In this document: positions 16,276 through 24,211 of the stretch, piece after piece
Layout: each line of letters begins with the position of its first letter
How positions within the stretch are numbered: position 1 is the stretch's first letter
Assembly (NCBI GenBank): GCA_964480945.1
Contig: CAYZRX010000019.1
Coordinates: forward strand, 1 to 52,682
DNA length: 52,682 nt
Direction of reading: 5' to 3'
DNA from: VGWB01 sp964480945
Lineage (GTDB): Bacteria > Bacteroidota > Ignavibacteria > UBA10030
Notes under the pieces: model-generated
Databases searched by the model: none
What the model was told of the DNA's origin: nothing
The model's input: only the letters and a program-made list of their open reading frames with translations
Program-made: the position numbers and the translations under genes

Positions 16276-17454
16276 CTAGTTTCTTACGACCTCGGGGTAC
16301 TTGATTCCGGCCGCCGTATTGAAGACAAGGATAGAATCAGCGGCAGAGATCTTCCGGTCCTTCAGGAGATATCGCAAAGCTGCAAACGCCGCGGCGCCTT
16401 CCGGACAGATGAAAAGTCCCTCCCTGCGCGCAATGTCATGCACAGTGGTAACGATCTCCTCATCGCTCACCGCAACGGCAGCCCCACCGCTCTTGTAGAT
16501 GGCATCAAGAATCAAATGATCGGCAAACGCCTTTGGAACGCGCAGTCCTGATGCAAGTGTAGCGGCGTTTTCCCAGAACTGAGAAACGCCCTTCTGCTCC
16601 TGATATGCCTTGACAATCGGCGCGCAGCCGCTGGACTGTGCCGAGACCATCTTCGGCCGTTTGCTGCCGATCCAGCCGAGCTGCTCCATCTCGTCAAACG
16701 CCTTCCACATGCCGATCAGACCTGTTCCCCCACCCGTAGGATAGACGATGACATCCGGAAGCTGCCAATCGAGCTGCTCCGCGAGTTCGTATCCCATCGT
16801 CTTTTTTCCCTCGAGCCGGTAAGGCTCTTTGAGCGTCGAGACGTCGAACCAGCCGGGGTTGGACTTCCGGCGTTCGCTCATCGCCTTCGCCGCGTCGCTG
16901 ATGTTCCCTTTGACGAGCTCAACGTGCGCGCCGCACACAACGCACTCCTTGATGTTGATCTCAGGCGTATCCTCCGGAAGATAGATGTACGACTCCATCC
17001 CAGCCCGCGCTGCGTACGCCGCCAAAGCGCCCGCGGCATTTCCGGCGGACGGGATGCAAAGCGCCTTCACCCCCAACTCTTTGGCTTTGGAGATCGCCAT
17101 GTCCAGGCCGCGCGCCTTGAAGGACCCCGTGGGAAGCTGTCCCTCATCTTTCATCCAAAGGTTCTTAAGACCGAGATCGTTCCCGAACTCCGGCAGCGGC
17201 GTGAGGGGTGTCATGCGTTCGCCGAGCGACACAACGTTCTCTCTCCGCTCGATAGGCAACAGAGCGGAATACTTCCAGAGCGAGGGCAGCGCATCTTTCA
17301 GGGAATCCCTCGCCAACGCTTTCTTCGCTGCTTGAAGATCGTACCGCGCCAGAAGAGATTTGCCACACGACCGGCAGACGGTTTGAAGCTCGTGCGGAGA
17401 ATGGCGGTCGCCGCACACGCTGCATTCGAGATGAGTGAGAAATGTCAGAGGCAT
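16276..17454 (-). CDS. thrC: Threonine synthase
   Basis: Converts O-phosphohomoserine to threonine with pyridoxal phosphate. 392 residues. An N-terminal zinc-ribbon-like piece (Cys11, Cys14, Cys27, Cys30) precedes the fold-type II core. PLP lysine is Lys113 in PTGSFKARG, and the phosphate loop is PTGGGTGLIG. ATG at 17454 with GGAG seven bases upstream. No thrA or thrB is adjacent; lysC at 2685 supplies aspartyl phosphate for the shared upper pathway. The frame continues after the TAG stop into a peptidase-like remnant. Confidence 0.94.
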   Translation of the reverse strand: MPLTFLTHLECSVCGDRHSPHELQTVCRSCGKSLLARYDLQAAKKALARDSLKDALPSLWKYSALLPIERRENVVSLGERMTPLTPLPEFGNDLGLKNLWMKDEGQLPTGSFKARGLDMAISKAKELGVKALCIPSAGNAAGALAAYAARAGMESYIYLPEDTPEINIKECVVCGAHVELVKGNISDAAKAMSERRKSNPGWFDVSTLKEPYRLEGKKTMGYELAEQLDWQLPDVIVYPTGGGTGLIGMWKAFDEMEQLGWIGSKRPKMVSAQSSGCAPIVKAYQEQKGVSQFWENAATLASGLRVPKAFADHLILDAIYKSGGAAVAVSDEEIVTTVHDIARREGLFICPEGAAAFAALRYLLKDRKISAADSILVFNTAAGIKYPEVVRN

Positions 17455-17470
17455 AAGGGTCTCCAGTCTG

Positions 17471-17541
17471 GGCGAAGGTTTTCGCCATTGTGATTACCCT
17501 GAAGAAGGAAACCTTCACGGTGTAGATGAACGAAACCTTCA
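17471..17541 (-). promoter_or_regulatory. thrC leader: hairpin and 10-bp direct repeats
   Basis: Upstream of thrC on its strand lie a 6-bp hairpin (GGCGAA-loop-TTCGCC, 17471-17486) and two exact copies of TGAAGGTTTC (17508-17517 and 17532-17541), 24 bases apart. About two turns of DNA between direct repeats suits a protein operator. No threonine-rich leader peptide or terminator is present, so classical attenuation is not supported. Confidence 0.3.
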
Positions 17542-17616
17542 AAAGGTAGAGTGTGAAAGTGGGAGAATCAAGGCCAAAAGCACGCGCTCACGCGATGGCA
17601 TCAAATGTCGTCAGAG

Positions 17617-17646
17617 TTGATCTTCGTCGGCTTTTTCTCTAATTTG
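17617..17646 (+). promoter_or_regulatory. Possible FCB-type promoter for the haem-motif barrel gene
   Basis: TTG at 17617-17619, a 19-base spacer, then CTAATTTG ending at 17646, compared with the Bacteroidota pattern TTG-N19-21-TAnnTTTG. The TTTG core and spacing match; the leading TA does not. The gene's ribosome-binding site GAGGAG lies just before the ATG at 17701. The remaining intergenic bases show no gene. Confidence 0.4.
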
Positions 17647-17700
17647 GCACACCATGACATTAGAGATGGACCCCCATTTACGTTCTGATTCGAGGAGAGT

Positions 17701-18846
17701 ATGATCAATCGCCTGGTCCTTGTCGCCCTCATTTCCATCATCGCATGCGTCTCCGCCTCAGCGCTTCCAAGGTTCGCCAGCCGCACAGGCCTTGCCTGCT
17801 CGAGCTGTCACGTGAATCCGGATGGAGGAGGGATGCGAACCGCGTTCGGACTGAGCTACGGCCGGGATGACATAACCGATAAGACTTTGCAGGACCAGTA
17901 TCGGCTCAGCGATTTCTCGACGCAAATTACCGATTTTCTCTCGTACGGCGTCGATTTTCGATTCCTGGCCTTCTACCAGAAGTATAAGAAGCAGAATGCA
18001 CCGGACGTCTCCCAGAGTTCGTTCTTTCCGATGCAGGCAGATGTCTATTTCAACCTGGCTATCGCGAAGAGAATCAATTTGTTCGTGAACCCGGCGTTCG
18101 GTCCGTACAACCGCTACGAAGTGTTCGGAATCGCCAAAGTGCTCCCCTGGAATGGCTATGTCAAACTTGGGCGTTTCACGCCGCCGTACGGCCTTCGCTT
18201 TGACGACCACACGTCCTTCGTCCGGCAAGCGACTCCCTTCCGGTACAATTCCGGACAGCAGACAGGAATCGAGCTAGGGGTCAACCCTGGACCGCTCACT
18301 CTTTCGGGTGCGGTCACAAATGGGATCGCCGGGGATCTCGATTCAAAGCTCGCCAAAGCGGTCTTCGGAACGGCGGAAGCGCGCTTCAAACTCGACCCTG
18401 TCCATATGATGGTCGGAGTGACCTCCTATAACGATGTTTCGGTCACCGGAAAGCTCAATATGTTCGGTGGATTCGGAACACTCTCCCTTTTTCAACGGCT
18501 GACGGTAACGGGAGACGCCGAATGGATCAAAGGCAACTCGTCGTCGATGAGCATCGACGCCGATATGTTTGATCGAAACACTGCCGGTATCGACCTGAAG
18601 CAATTCGCGCTGATGGTGGAGGCGGATTACCCGTTGGTGCAGGGATTCGATTTGAAATTCATCTACGACTTCTTCGACCCGAATACGGACGTCAAGGCGG
18701 GCACAGCGACCCGCTACTCCTTCGGCTTCGAGTTCATGCCCTTCGCCGGCGTCGAAGTTCGCCCTCTGGTTCGATTTACGAAAGACACGACGTTTCCCAA
18801 CCGGGACATCACCGACCTCCAAGCCATGTTCCACCTCTATCTGTAG
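17701..18846 (+). CDS. Predicted outer-membrane barrel protein with one haem-c motif
   Basis: 381 residues. A signal sequence (1-21) is followed by RFASRTGLACSSCHVNPDGG, whose CSSCH (33-37) is a c-type haem attachment site. The rest alternates polar and aromatic/hydrophobic residues, with repeated strand-like pieces and a C-terminal MFHLYL ending as in outer-membrane barrels. Several Geobacter-, Nitrospira- and FCB-type porin-like proteins carry a similar LACSxCH start. The expected location is the outer membrane with the haem at the periplasmic end. Electron transfer or redox-linked transport is an inference. It stands alone between thrC and pyk, with a possible promoter upstream and its own heptad-repeat tail region. 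Confidence 0.75.
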   Translation: MINRLVLVALISIIACVSASALPRFASRTGLACSSCHVNPDGGGMRTAFGLSYGRDDITDKTLQDQYRLSDFSTQITDFLSYGVDFRFLAFYQKYKKQNAPDVSQSSFFPMQADVYFNLAIAKRINLFVNPAFGPYNRYEVFGIAKVLPWNGYVKLGRFTPPYGLRFDDHTSFVRQATPFRYNSGQQTGIELGVNPGPLTLSGAVTNGIAGDLDSKLAKAVFGTAEARFKLDPVHMMVGVTSYNDVSVTGKLNMFGGFGTLSLFQRLTVTGDAEWIKGNSSSMSIDADMFDRNTAGIDLKQFALMVEADYPLVQGFDLKFIYDFFDPNTDVKAGTATRYSFGFEFMPFAGVEVRPLVRFTKDTTFPNRDITDLQAMFHLYL

Positions 18847-18903
18847 CGGAATCCGTGAGGGCTGAGAAGAGCGGGAGGATGCCGGATGTTAAATCGGCGA
18901 TTT

Positions 18904-18987
18904 GGGATCTGAGATGTGGGATGTGTGATGTGAGAAGTGAGACGGGAGACGGGAGACGTGAAACGGGAGACGGGAAATGTGAGATGT
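18904..18987 (+). repeat. Degenerate 7-bp tandem repeat, 12 units
   Basis: Twelve consecutive heptamers of the form GAGAYGK (for example GAGATGT, GAGACGG, GAGACGT, GAAACGG) run without phase break. They lie between the convergent barrel gene and pyk. The remaining bases to 19091 are pyrimidine-rich (TTCCTTTTTCC type) and hold no gene. No spacers of CRISPR kind are present. Confidence 0.85.
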
Positions 18988-19091
18988 CTACAGCTCCTTC
19001 CGTTGTGATTCTTGCTTCCTCCTTCTGAATTCTGTATTCCTCTTCCCCCTTTTCCTTTTTCCTTTCTACCTTTTTGATTTTTAACTCTCTC

Positions 19092-20537
19092 CTACTGCAC
19101 CTTCTCCACCTTGATCGAATTCGTGCTCCCTCTCGAGAGAAGCGGTATGCCCGCGGTGTAGACCACAAGGTCCCCCTTTTCAAGGTATCCCCGGCGCTGG
19201 AGCTCCTCATTGATGCGCTGAAATGCCGTGTCGGTGTCGACGACGTAATCAGGCATGATGATCCCGCGGACCCCCCAAATGAGATTGAGGCGACGCAGAA
19301 TCTTATCCCGCCCGGTGACGGCAAGGATGCGAGACTTCGGCCGGTATTTCGCCGTGTTGATCGCAGTGGATCCTGAGTGCGTGATGACGATGATCGCCTT
19401 GGCCTCGATCTCTTTGGCGATGACGCATGCCGCCCGGCTGATCGCGTCGAACGTCTGCAGGTCGGCCGACTCCGGTTTCTTCGCAACGGCGAGATGATCC
19501 TCCAGCTGTTCCTCGGCTTTCCTGATGATCCGATCCATCGTCTGGACGGCCTCGATGGGGTACCGGCCGATCGACGTTTCCGCGCTGAGCATCACCGCAT
19601 CAGCCCCGTCGAGGACCGCGTTCGCCACATCGTTGGCTTCAGCGCGCGTCGGCCGGGGGTTCTCGATCATCGATTCCAGCATCTGCGTTGCGATGATGAC
19701 CGGCACCCCCACTTCGTTGCATTTCCGCACGATCATCTTCTGAATCACCGGAACATCCTCGGGCGGCAGTTCGACTCCCAAATCCCCACGGGCGACCATA
19801 ATGACATCCGCCTCCTTGATGATGGAATCGATCGCTTCCACCGCCTCTCCTTTTTCGACCTTCGCTACGATCGGCACGCGCCTTCCCTTCGGCGCCTCTT
19901 TGATCAGGATCTCCCGAAGCTGCCTCACGTCATCGGCCGTCCGGACGAACGAAAGCGCGACGTAATCGACATCATTCGCCAGCCCGAACTTCAGATCGTC
20001 GACGTCCTTCTCGGTGAAGGAGGGGACGCTCACCTTCACGCCGGGGAGGTTCATCCCCTTTTTCTCCAGGAGGATTCCACCGTTCACAACCTTGCAGACG
20101 ACGTCGCGCTCGGTTTTGGAAAGGACAGTAAACTTCATCTTCCCGTCGTCCACCAGGATGGTGTCGCCAATCTCCACATCCCTCGGCAGCATGTGATACG
20201 TCGTGGAGACTCGCTGGATGTTCCCCGCGACCTCATCGATCGTGAAGGTGAATGTTGCCTCTGCTTTCAGCTCGACGCTTTTGTCCGCGAGGAGGCCGGT
20301 CCGGATCTTCGGTCCCGAGAGATCCTGAAGCACCGTAATGTGCTCGCCTGTTTTGCGGCTCGCCTCCTTGACGTTTTGAATGGCCTTCAGATGGTCCTCG
20401 TGCGTACCGTGCGAGAAATTGAGCCGAACGACATCCATGCCCGCCTCGATGAGCTGGACGAGAACATCAACACTTTGCGAGGCGGGGCCGATCGTGCAAA
20501 TGATCTTCGTATTTCCAAAACTTGTAAGCCGATTCAT
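19092..20537 (-). CDS. pyk: Pyruvate kinase
   Basis: Converts phosphoenolpyruvate and ADP to pyruvate and ATP. 481 residues. The barrel motifs include RLNFSHGTHEDH, the active-site block VAKVEKGEAVEAIDSIIKEA and MVARGDLGVELP, followed by QMLESMIENPRPTRAEANDVANAVLDG in two runs typical of the family. The C-terminal regulatory domain is present. The start overlaps the sirtuin stop by 4 bases (ATGA, 20534-20537), so pyk translation is coupled to a deacylase gene, which is unusual for this enzyme. Confidence 0.97.
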   Translation of the reverse strand: MNRLTSFGNTKIICTIGPASQSVDVLVQLIEAGMDVVRLNFSHGTHEDHLKAIQNVKEASRKTGEHITVLQDLSGPKIRTGLLADKSVELKAEATFTFTIDEVAGNIQRVSTTYHMLPRDVEIGDTILVDDGKMKFTVLSKTERDVVCKVVNGGILLEKKGMNLPGVKVSVPSFTEKDVDDLKFGLANDVDYVALSFVRTADDVRQLREILIKEAPKGRRVPIVAKVEKGEAVEAIDSIIKEADVIMVARGDLGVELPPEDVPVIQKMIVRKCNEVGVPVIIATQMLESMIENPRPTRAEANDVANAVLDGADAVMLSAETSIGRYPIEAVQTMDRIIRKAEEQLEDHLAVAKKPESADLQTFDAISRAACVIAKEIEAKAIIVITHSGSTAINTAKYRPKSRILAVTGRDKILRRLNLIWGVRGIIMPDYVVDTDTAFQRINEELQRRGYLEKGDLVVYTAGIPLLSRGSTNSIKVEKVQ

Positions 20538-21286
20538 GATCCACCTTCAGGTTTTCTAGGGAGAGCTTGTACCAACATCGGCAGGATTTCGCCTGCCTTT
20601 CCGAGAATCGTCTCCTGCGCGTGGAAGGAGAGGTCTGTGCGTTCGGGATTGACTACAACGACGTAGGCGCCGTGTTCGAGCGCCAGATAGGGAATGGATG
20701 CCGCGGGATACACCACTGCCGAAGTCCCGACCGAGAGAAACACATCGCAGCGACTTGCAGCCGATTCGGCTTCGGCGAACGCCTCTGCAGGCAAAAGCTC
20801 CCCGAACCAGACGACATCCGGGCGGATGAGGCCACCGCACTTCTCGCACCGCGGCGCGGCCTTCAGCTCATCGAGCCTAAGCTCCGGCACGAACGTACCG
20901 CACTCGATACAATAGCTGCGCTCGATGTTGCCGTGCAGCTCGAACACCCTCTTGCTCCCCGCCCGTCTGTGAAGGTTATCGACATTCTGGGTAACGAGCG
21001 TGAAATCCTGGACTCTCTGCTCCAGCTCAGCCAGGGCGTAGTGCCCCGGGTTCGGCTTCACGTCATGGATCAGCTTCCGACGGTACGCGTACCATTCCCA
21101 CACCAGATCGGGATTGCGGATGAACGCGTCGAAGCTGGCAAGCTCCTCCGGCCTGAATTTCTTCCACAGCCCATCCTCGCCGCGGAAGGTCGGCACGCCG
21201 CTCTCGGCCGAAATTCCAGCACCCGTGAGAACGCAGACCGAGCGGGCCTGACTCAGTCTCGCGACAAGTGACTCTGAGATATTCAC
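20534..21286 (-). CDS. cobB: NAD-dependent protein deacylase, sirtuin class III (CobB/SIRT5 type)
   Basis: 250 residues. The NAD motif is GAGISAESGVPTFRG (22-36), the catalytic His is His118 in VFELHG, and a zinc site is formed by Cys126, Cys129, Cys147 and Cys150. The pair Tyr66-x-x-Arg69 matches the acyl-pocket Tyr/Arg that lets SIRT5 and E. coli CobB remove succinyl groups as well as acetyl. It overlaps both neighbours by 4 bases: the acylase upstream and pyk downstream. Co-translation with pyk suggests control of central metabolism, which is inference. Confidence 0.93.
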   Translation of the reverse strand: MNISESLVARLSQARSVCVLTGAGISAESGVPTFRGEDGLWKKFRPEELASFDAFIRNPDLVWEWYAYRRKLIHDVKPNPGHYALAELEQRVQDFTLVTQNVDNLHRRAGSKRVFELHGNIERSYCIECGTFVPELRLDELKAAPRCEKCGGLIRPDVVWFGELLPAEAFAEAESAASRCDVFLSVGTSAVVYPAASIPYLALEHGAYVVVVNPERTDLSFHAQETILGKAGEILPMLVQALPRKPEGGS

Positions 21287-23700
21287 TTCGCCGGCCTGAG
21301 GAGCAAGAGATCATGTTTGGACTGCTCAACCGCTTCCCGATCCATCGTCAACCGACGATAGCCGCCCATCAACCAGAGCTGAACCTGGTCGGCGTAGTGG
21401 CGCTGATACACCTGGCCCGACTGGCCGGGGGGAGTGACAGCGCGACCGTTGTTGACGTCGGCAAGATCGTAGATCTGCCGAGTGGACGGGCCGAGATAGT
21501 CCAGAAACGGAGCCTTGAGTCGATAATCGCCCTTCCAGATCGTCGAGTGCGATCCACCGACGGGAAACGGTCCGATGTTGAAGACGCGCCGGAGGAGATT
21601 GTTTCCGCCGAAGACATGCGGAAATTCCACCTGATGGATGCTCCCCCACTGCCACTCCTTCAATTCCCCGCCGTACGAAGTCCTCAGGTCGCCGATCGCG
21701 TCTCCGAGGCTCCGGCGAATGATGTCATTCATCGACTCGACTTGCGGCGTCCTCACGTCGTCAAACCAGACCGACGAGCCTTTCTTTATCAACTTTGTCG
21801 TCACGGACATCGGGATAGCTGCCAGCGTATCGTACATTGCGAGGAGGTCGGGCCCCATTTCGTCCTCGAAGGTATTCTGGATCATCCGGACGAAAAACGC
21901 CTGGAACAGCGACGTCGGCACGTCGTCCGCGCCCATCTCGTCATTCCAATTGCCGAAGTACTTCAGCGCGGTCTGGATGTCGGGATTGTCGATGTTCTGT
22001 CCTTCGTACGCCTTGAGGATGATCGGCACGATCTCGCGCGCTTGCGGCGAGAGGAGATCGAGCTGAAATCGTTGGAAATCCTCCACCGAGCATTTCGGCT
22101 GAGCCTGCAGGAGCTCGGTGATCCGGTCGATCCGCCACTCGGGCTCCCAGAGGTTGGAGAGGTAATAGGGATAAGAATCCGAAACGATCTTGTTGTTCGC
22201 CGTGGCGATGAACCCCTGGGGAGGATTCAGGAGATGCGGGTTCTCATCGAAGGGGACGAACCCTTTCCAGTCGTACGCATCGGTCCACCCCGGGAACGGA
22301 AGCGTCGGCGATTTGGTCCTGCGGAGAGGGATCTTTCCGCCGGTGCAGTATCCGATGTTGCCGTGGACATCGGCATAGACAAAGTTCTGCGCCGGGACGG
22401 CAAAGGTGCGCAGGCCGTCGAGGAATTCCTTCCAGTTGCCTGCACGGTTGATCAGGTAGAGCGCCCGCGCTTCGTCTGACATCTCGTACCCCACCCAGCT
22501 CATCGACAGCAGGTTCCTGGAAAACTGGGCCGCCGACTCCATGCGATTCACGATCGGACCCCGGTGCGTCCGGTAGACCGTCAGGAGAACCGGTGGAGCG
22601 TCCTTGACGAGAATGGTGTCGACCTCCTGCTCGATCGGTCGCCAGCCGTTGTTGAACCGGTAGCGAGTGGGATGTTCAAGTGAGTCCACCTGCTCAACGT
22701 AGAAGTCCTCGTCGTCGATCATAGCGCTGGTGATGCCCCACGCGATGTTCCGGTTCCGGCCGATGACGACGAAGGGAACTCCCGCGATGGAGGCGCCTTC
22801 GACATCGAGGTCGGGCGTGGAAACGTGCAGCTCGTACCACCTGCCCGGCGCGCTGAACATCAAGTGAGGATCATTTGCCAGGATGGGCTTGCCCGTCACA
22901 GACCGCGAGCCCGCGACGACCCACGCGTTGCTGCCCGACTCAACTCCGCTGCTGCCGATCAGTCTTCGGAAGGCCTGGTCGGCTTCCAGAAGCTCCTTGC
23001 CCAGATCGGCGACTTTCCTGCCGCGAAGCTCCTCCGGAACGATGAGGGGAGCTCCCTCGGGCCAGGTCGGAAAGATCTCGCTCGCCTTCGCCTGCCCGAA
23101 TCGCTCAACAAGCTCGCCGAGCGTCAGATCGACCCACCGGGAGTAGTTGAGCTCCCAGGCCATCAGCCGGCTGATCATCACAGACTCGCTGACCGTCCAG
23201 GGCTCCGGCTCGATGTTCAACAGATCGAATTCGACGGGATACTGCCCTTTGTGCGTTTGGATGAAGGCAGAGACCCCATCCGCGTACGCATGCAGTGCCT
23301 CCCGCGTTTTCGCATCAGTCGCCTGCGACATCTTCTGCGCCTGTTTCCAGATGCCGAGCGTCCGGAACATCCTATCGACCTTCAGGGCGGGCTCACCCAG
23401 CACTTCAGCGAGCCGGCCTTGCCCTGCCCGGCGGAAGAGCTCCATCTGCCAGAGGCGGTCCTGCGCTTGCACGTATCCGACTGCAAAATAGGCATCGTAA
23501 TCCGACTCGGCGTAGATGTGAGGAACGCCGTACTCATCGCGGTAGACCTGCACATCCGCTTGTAGCCCGGGAACATCGGCGGTACCGGATGTCGTCGGGA
23601 ACGATTTGGTGATGAGATAGTAGAAGAAGACAAGGAGCGCCAGGGCAAGGAACGCGAGGGTCGCCAGGCTTCCGACAATGATCTTGAGACGAAGCGACAT
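21283..23700 (-). CDS. Penicillin-acylase family N-terminal nucleophile hydrolase
   Basis: 805 residues of the Ntn-hydrolase amidase family that self-cleaves into alpha and beta chains. A membrane segment lies at 7-30, so the protein is exported or anchored. The nucleophile is Ser257 in SGSNAWVV, the predicted first residue of the beta chain. Other family landmarks are YGVPHIYA early and NDPHL after the nucleophile. Natural substrates in such operons include acyl-homoserine lactones, N-acyl amino acids and acylated peptides; none can be chosen here. Its stop overlaps the sirtuin start by 4 bases. Confidence 0.9.
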   Translation of the reverse strand: MSLRLKIIVGSLATLAFLALALLVFFYYLITKSFPTTSGTADVPGLQADVQVYRDEYGVPHIYAESDYDAYFAVGYVQAQDRLWQMELFRRAGQGRLAEVLGEPALKVDRMFRTLGIWKQAQKMSQATDAKTREALHAYADGVSAFIQTHKGQYPVEFDLLNIEPEPWTVSESVMISRLMAWELNYSRWVDLTLGELVERFGQAKASEIFPTWPEGAPLIVPEELRGRKVADLGKELLEADQAFRRLIGSSGVESGSNAWVVAGSRSVTGKPILANDPHLMFSAPGRWYELHVSTPDLDVEGASIAGVPFVVIGRNRNIAWGITSAMIDDEDFYVEQVDSLEHPTRYRFNNGWRPIEQEVDTILVKDAPPVLLTVYRTHRGPIVNRMESAAQFSRNLLSMSWVGYEMSDEARALYLINRAGNWKEFLDGLRTFAVPAQNFVYADVHGNIGYCTGGKIPLRRTKSPTLPFPGWTDAYDWKGFVPFDENPHLLNPPQGFIATANNKIVSDSYPYYLSNLWEPEWRIDRITELLQAQPKCSVEDFQRFQLDLLSPQAREIVPIILKAYEGQNIDNPDIQTALKYFGNWNDEMGADDVPTSLFQAFFVRMIQNTFEDEMGPDLLAMYDTLAAIPMSVTTKLIKKGSSVWFDDVRTPQVESMNDIIRRSLGDAIGDLRTSYGGELKEWQWGSIHQVEFPHVFGGNNLLRRVFNIGPFPVGGSHSTIWKGDYRLKAPFLDYLGPSTRQIYDLADVNNGRAVTPPGQSGQVYQRHYADQVQLWLMGGYRRLTMDREAVEQSKHDLLLLRPAK

Positions 23701-23796
23701 GAGGTTGCGGTCTGATTAGGTGGGCAAGAAAGAATCACGTCCAGGTAATCACTCAGTAGACACCAATGTAAAGAAAGTTGGGGGGTCTTGCAATAA

Positions 23797-24207
23797 CTAA
23801 CGAAACGGCTGGCCGTCTGTGCTCAGCGTGACCGGCTTTCTTCCGAAGACCGTCACCTCCTGAAGCTGGATCGGCTCCGGCTGCAGCGAGATGCGAAGCT
23901 CTATGTCCTTTGCCTGTTCAGAAAACACGTCTCGTGTCACCTTGCGATAGGCGATGTGACTGAACACCACCACGTAGTGGACATCGGTCGTCAGAGCCAG
24001 CCGGAAGGAGCCCGTCGAGTCCGTCGAGGCGCCGATCTTCTCACCACGGACGAGGACGTCGACGTGCGGGACAGGCTTCTGCGTCTCACTGTCAGTCACT
24101 TCTCCTTTCAGGATGAACCGCTCCTGGCCAAACAAACTGGCAACCAGGAGAAGGTTCACAAGCACCAGACGCTTGAAATGAGGTACTGCGTGCAGATATA
24201 TGCTCAT
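23797..24207 (-). CDS. Small secreted CarboxypepD_reg-like protein, N-module only
   Basis: 136 residues from the ATG at 24207, two bases after the preceding stop codon; a longer frame exists but lies inside that gene. A hydrophobic segment (12-27) is followed by one CarboxypepD_reg-like beta-sandwich (about 32-108: LKGEVTDSETQKPVPHVDV, then HIAYRK) and the linker PEPIQLQEVTVFGRKPV, as seen before TonB plugs. It ends there, with no plug or barrel. It is a clear paralogue of residues 1-120 of the 25406-26146 protein (shared VRGEKIGxSTDSTGSFRL). It is either a truncated copy or a free-standing module. Last gene of its run. Confidence 0.7.
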   Translation of the reverse strand: MSIYLHAVPHFKRLVLVNLLLVASLFGQERFILKGEVTDSETQKPVPHVDVLVRGEKIGASTDSTGSFRLALTTDVHYVVVFSHIAYRKVTRDVFSEQAKDIELRISLQPEPIQLQEVTVFGRKPVTLSTDGQPFR

Positions 24208-24211
24208 TGAT

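Noticed and set aside
16276..16278. Programmed readthrough of the thrC stop codon
   Set aside because: ThrC already has normal length and ending; the downstream residues resemble a peptidase tail, so a gene remnant is simpler.
18904..18987. CRISPR array
   Set aside because: Units are 7 bp, contiguous, with no spacers, and no cas gene is in the window.
21268..22479. Long open frame on the plus strand opposite the acylase gene
   Set aside because: It is a mirror of the minus-strand gene, has Arg-rich composition and no family motif; the acylase reading shows clear catalytic features.
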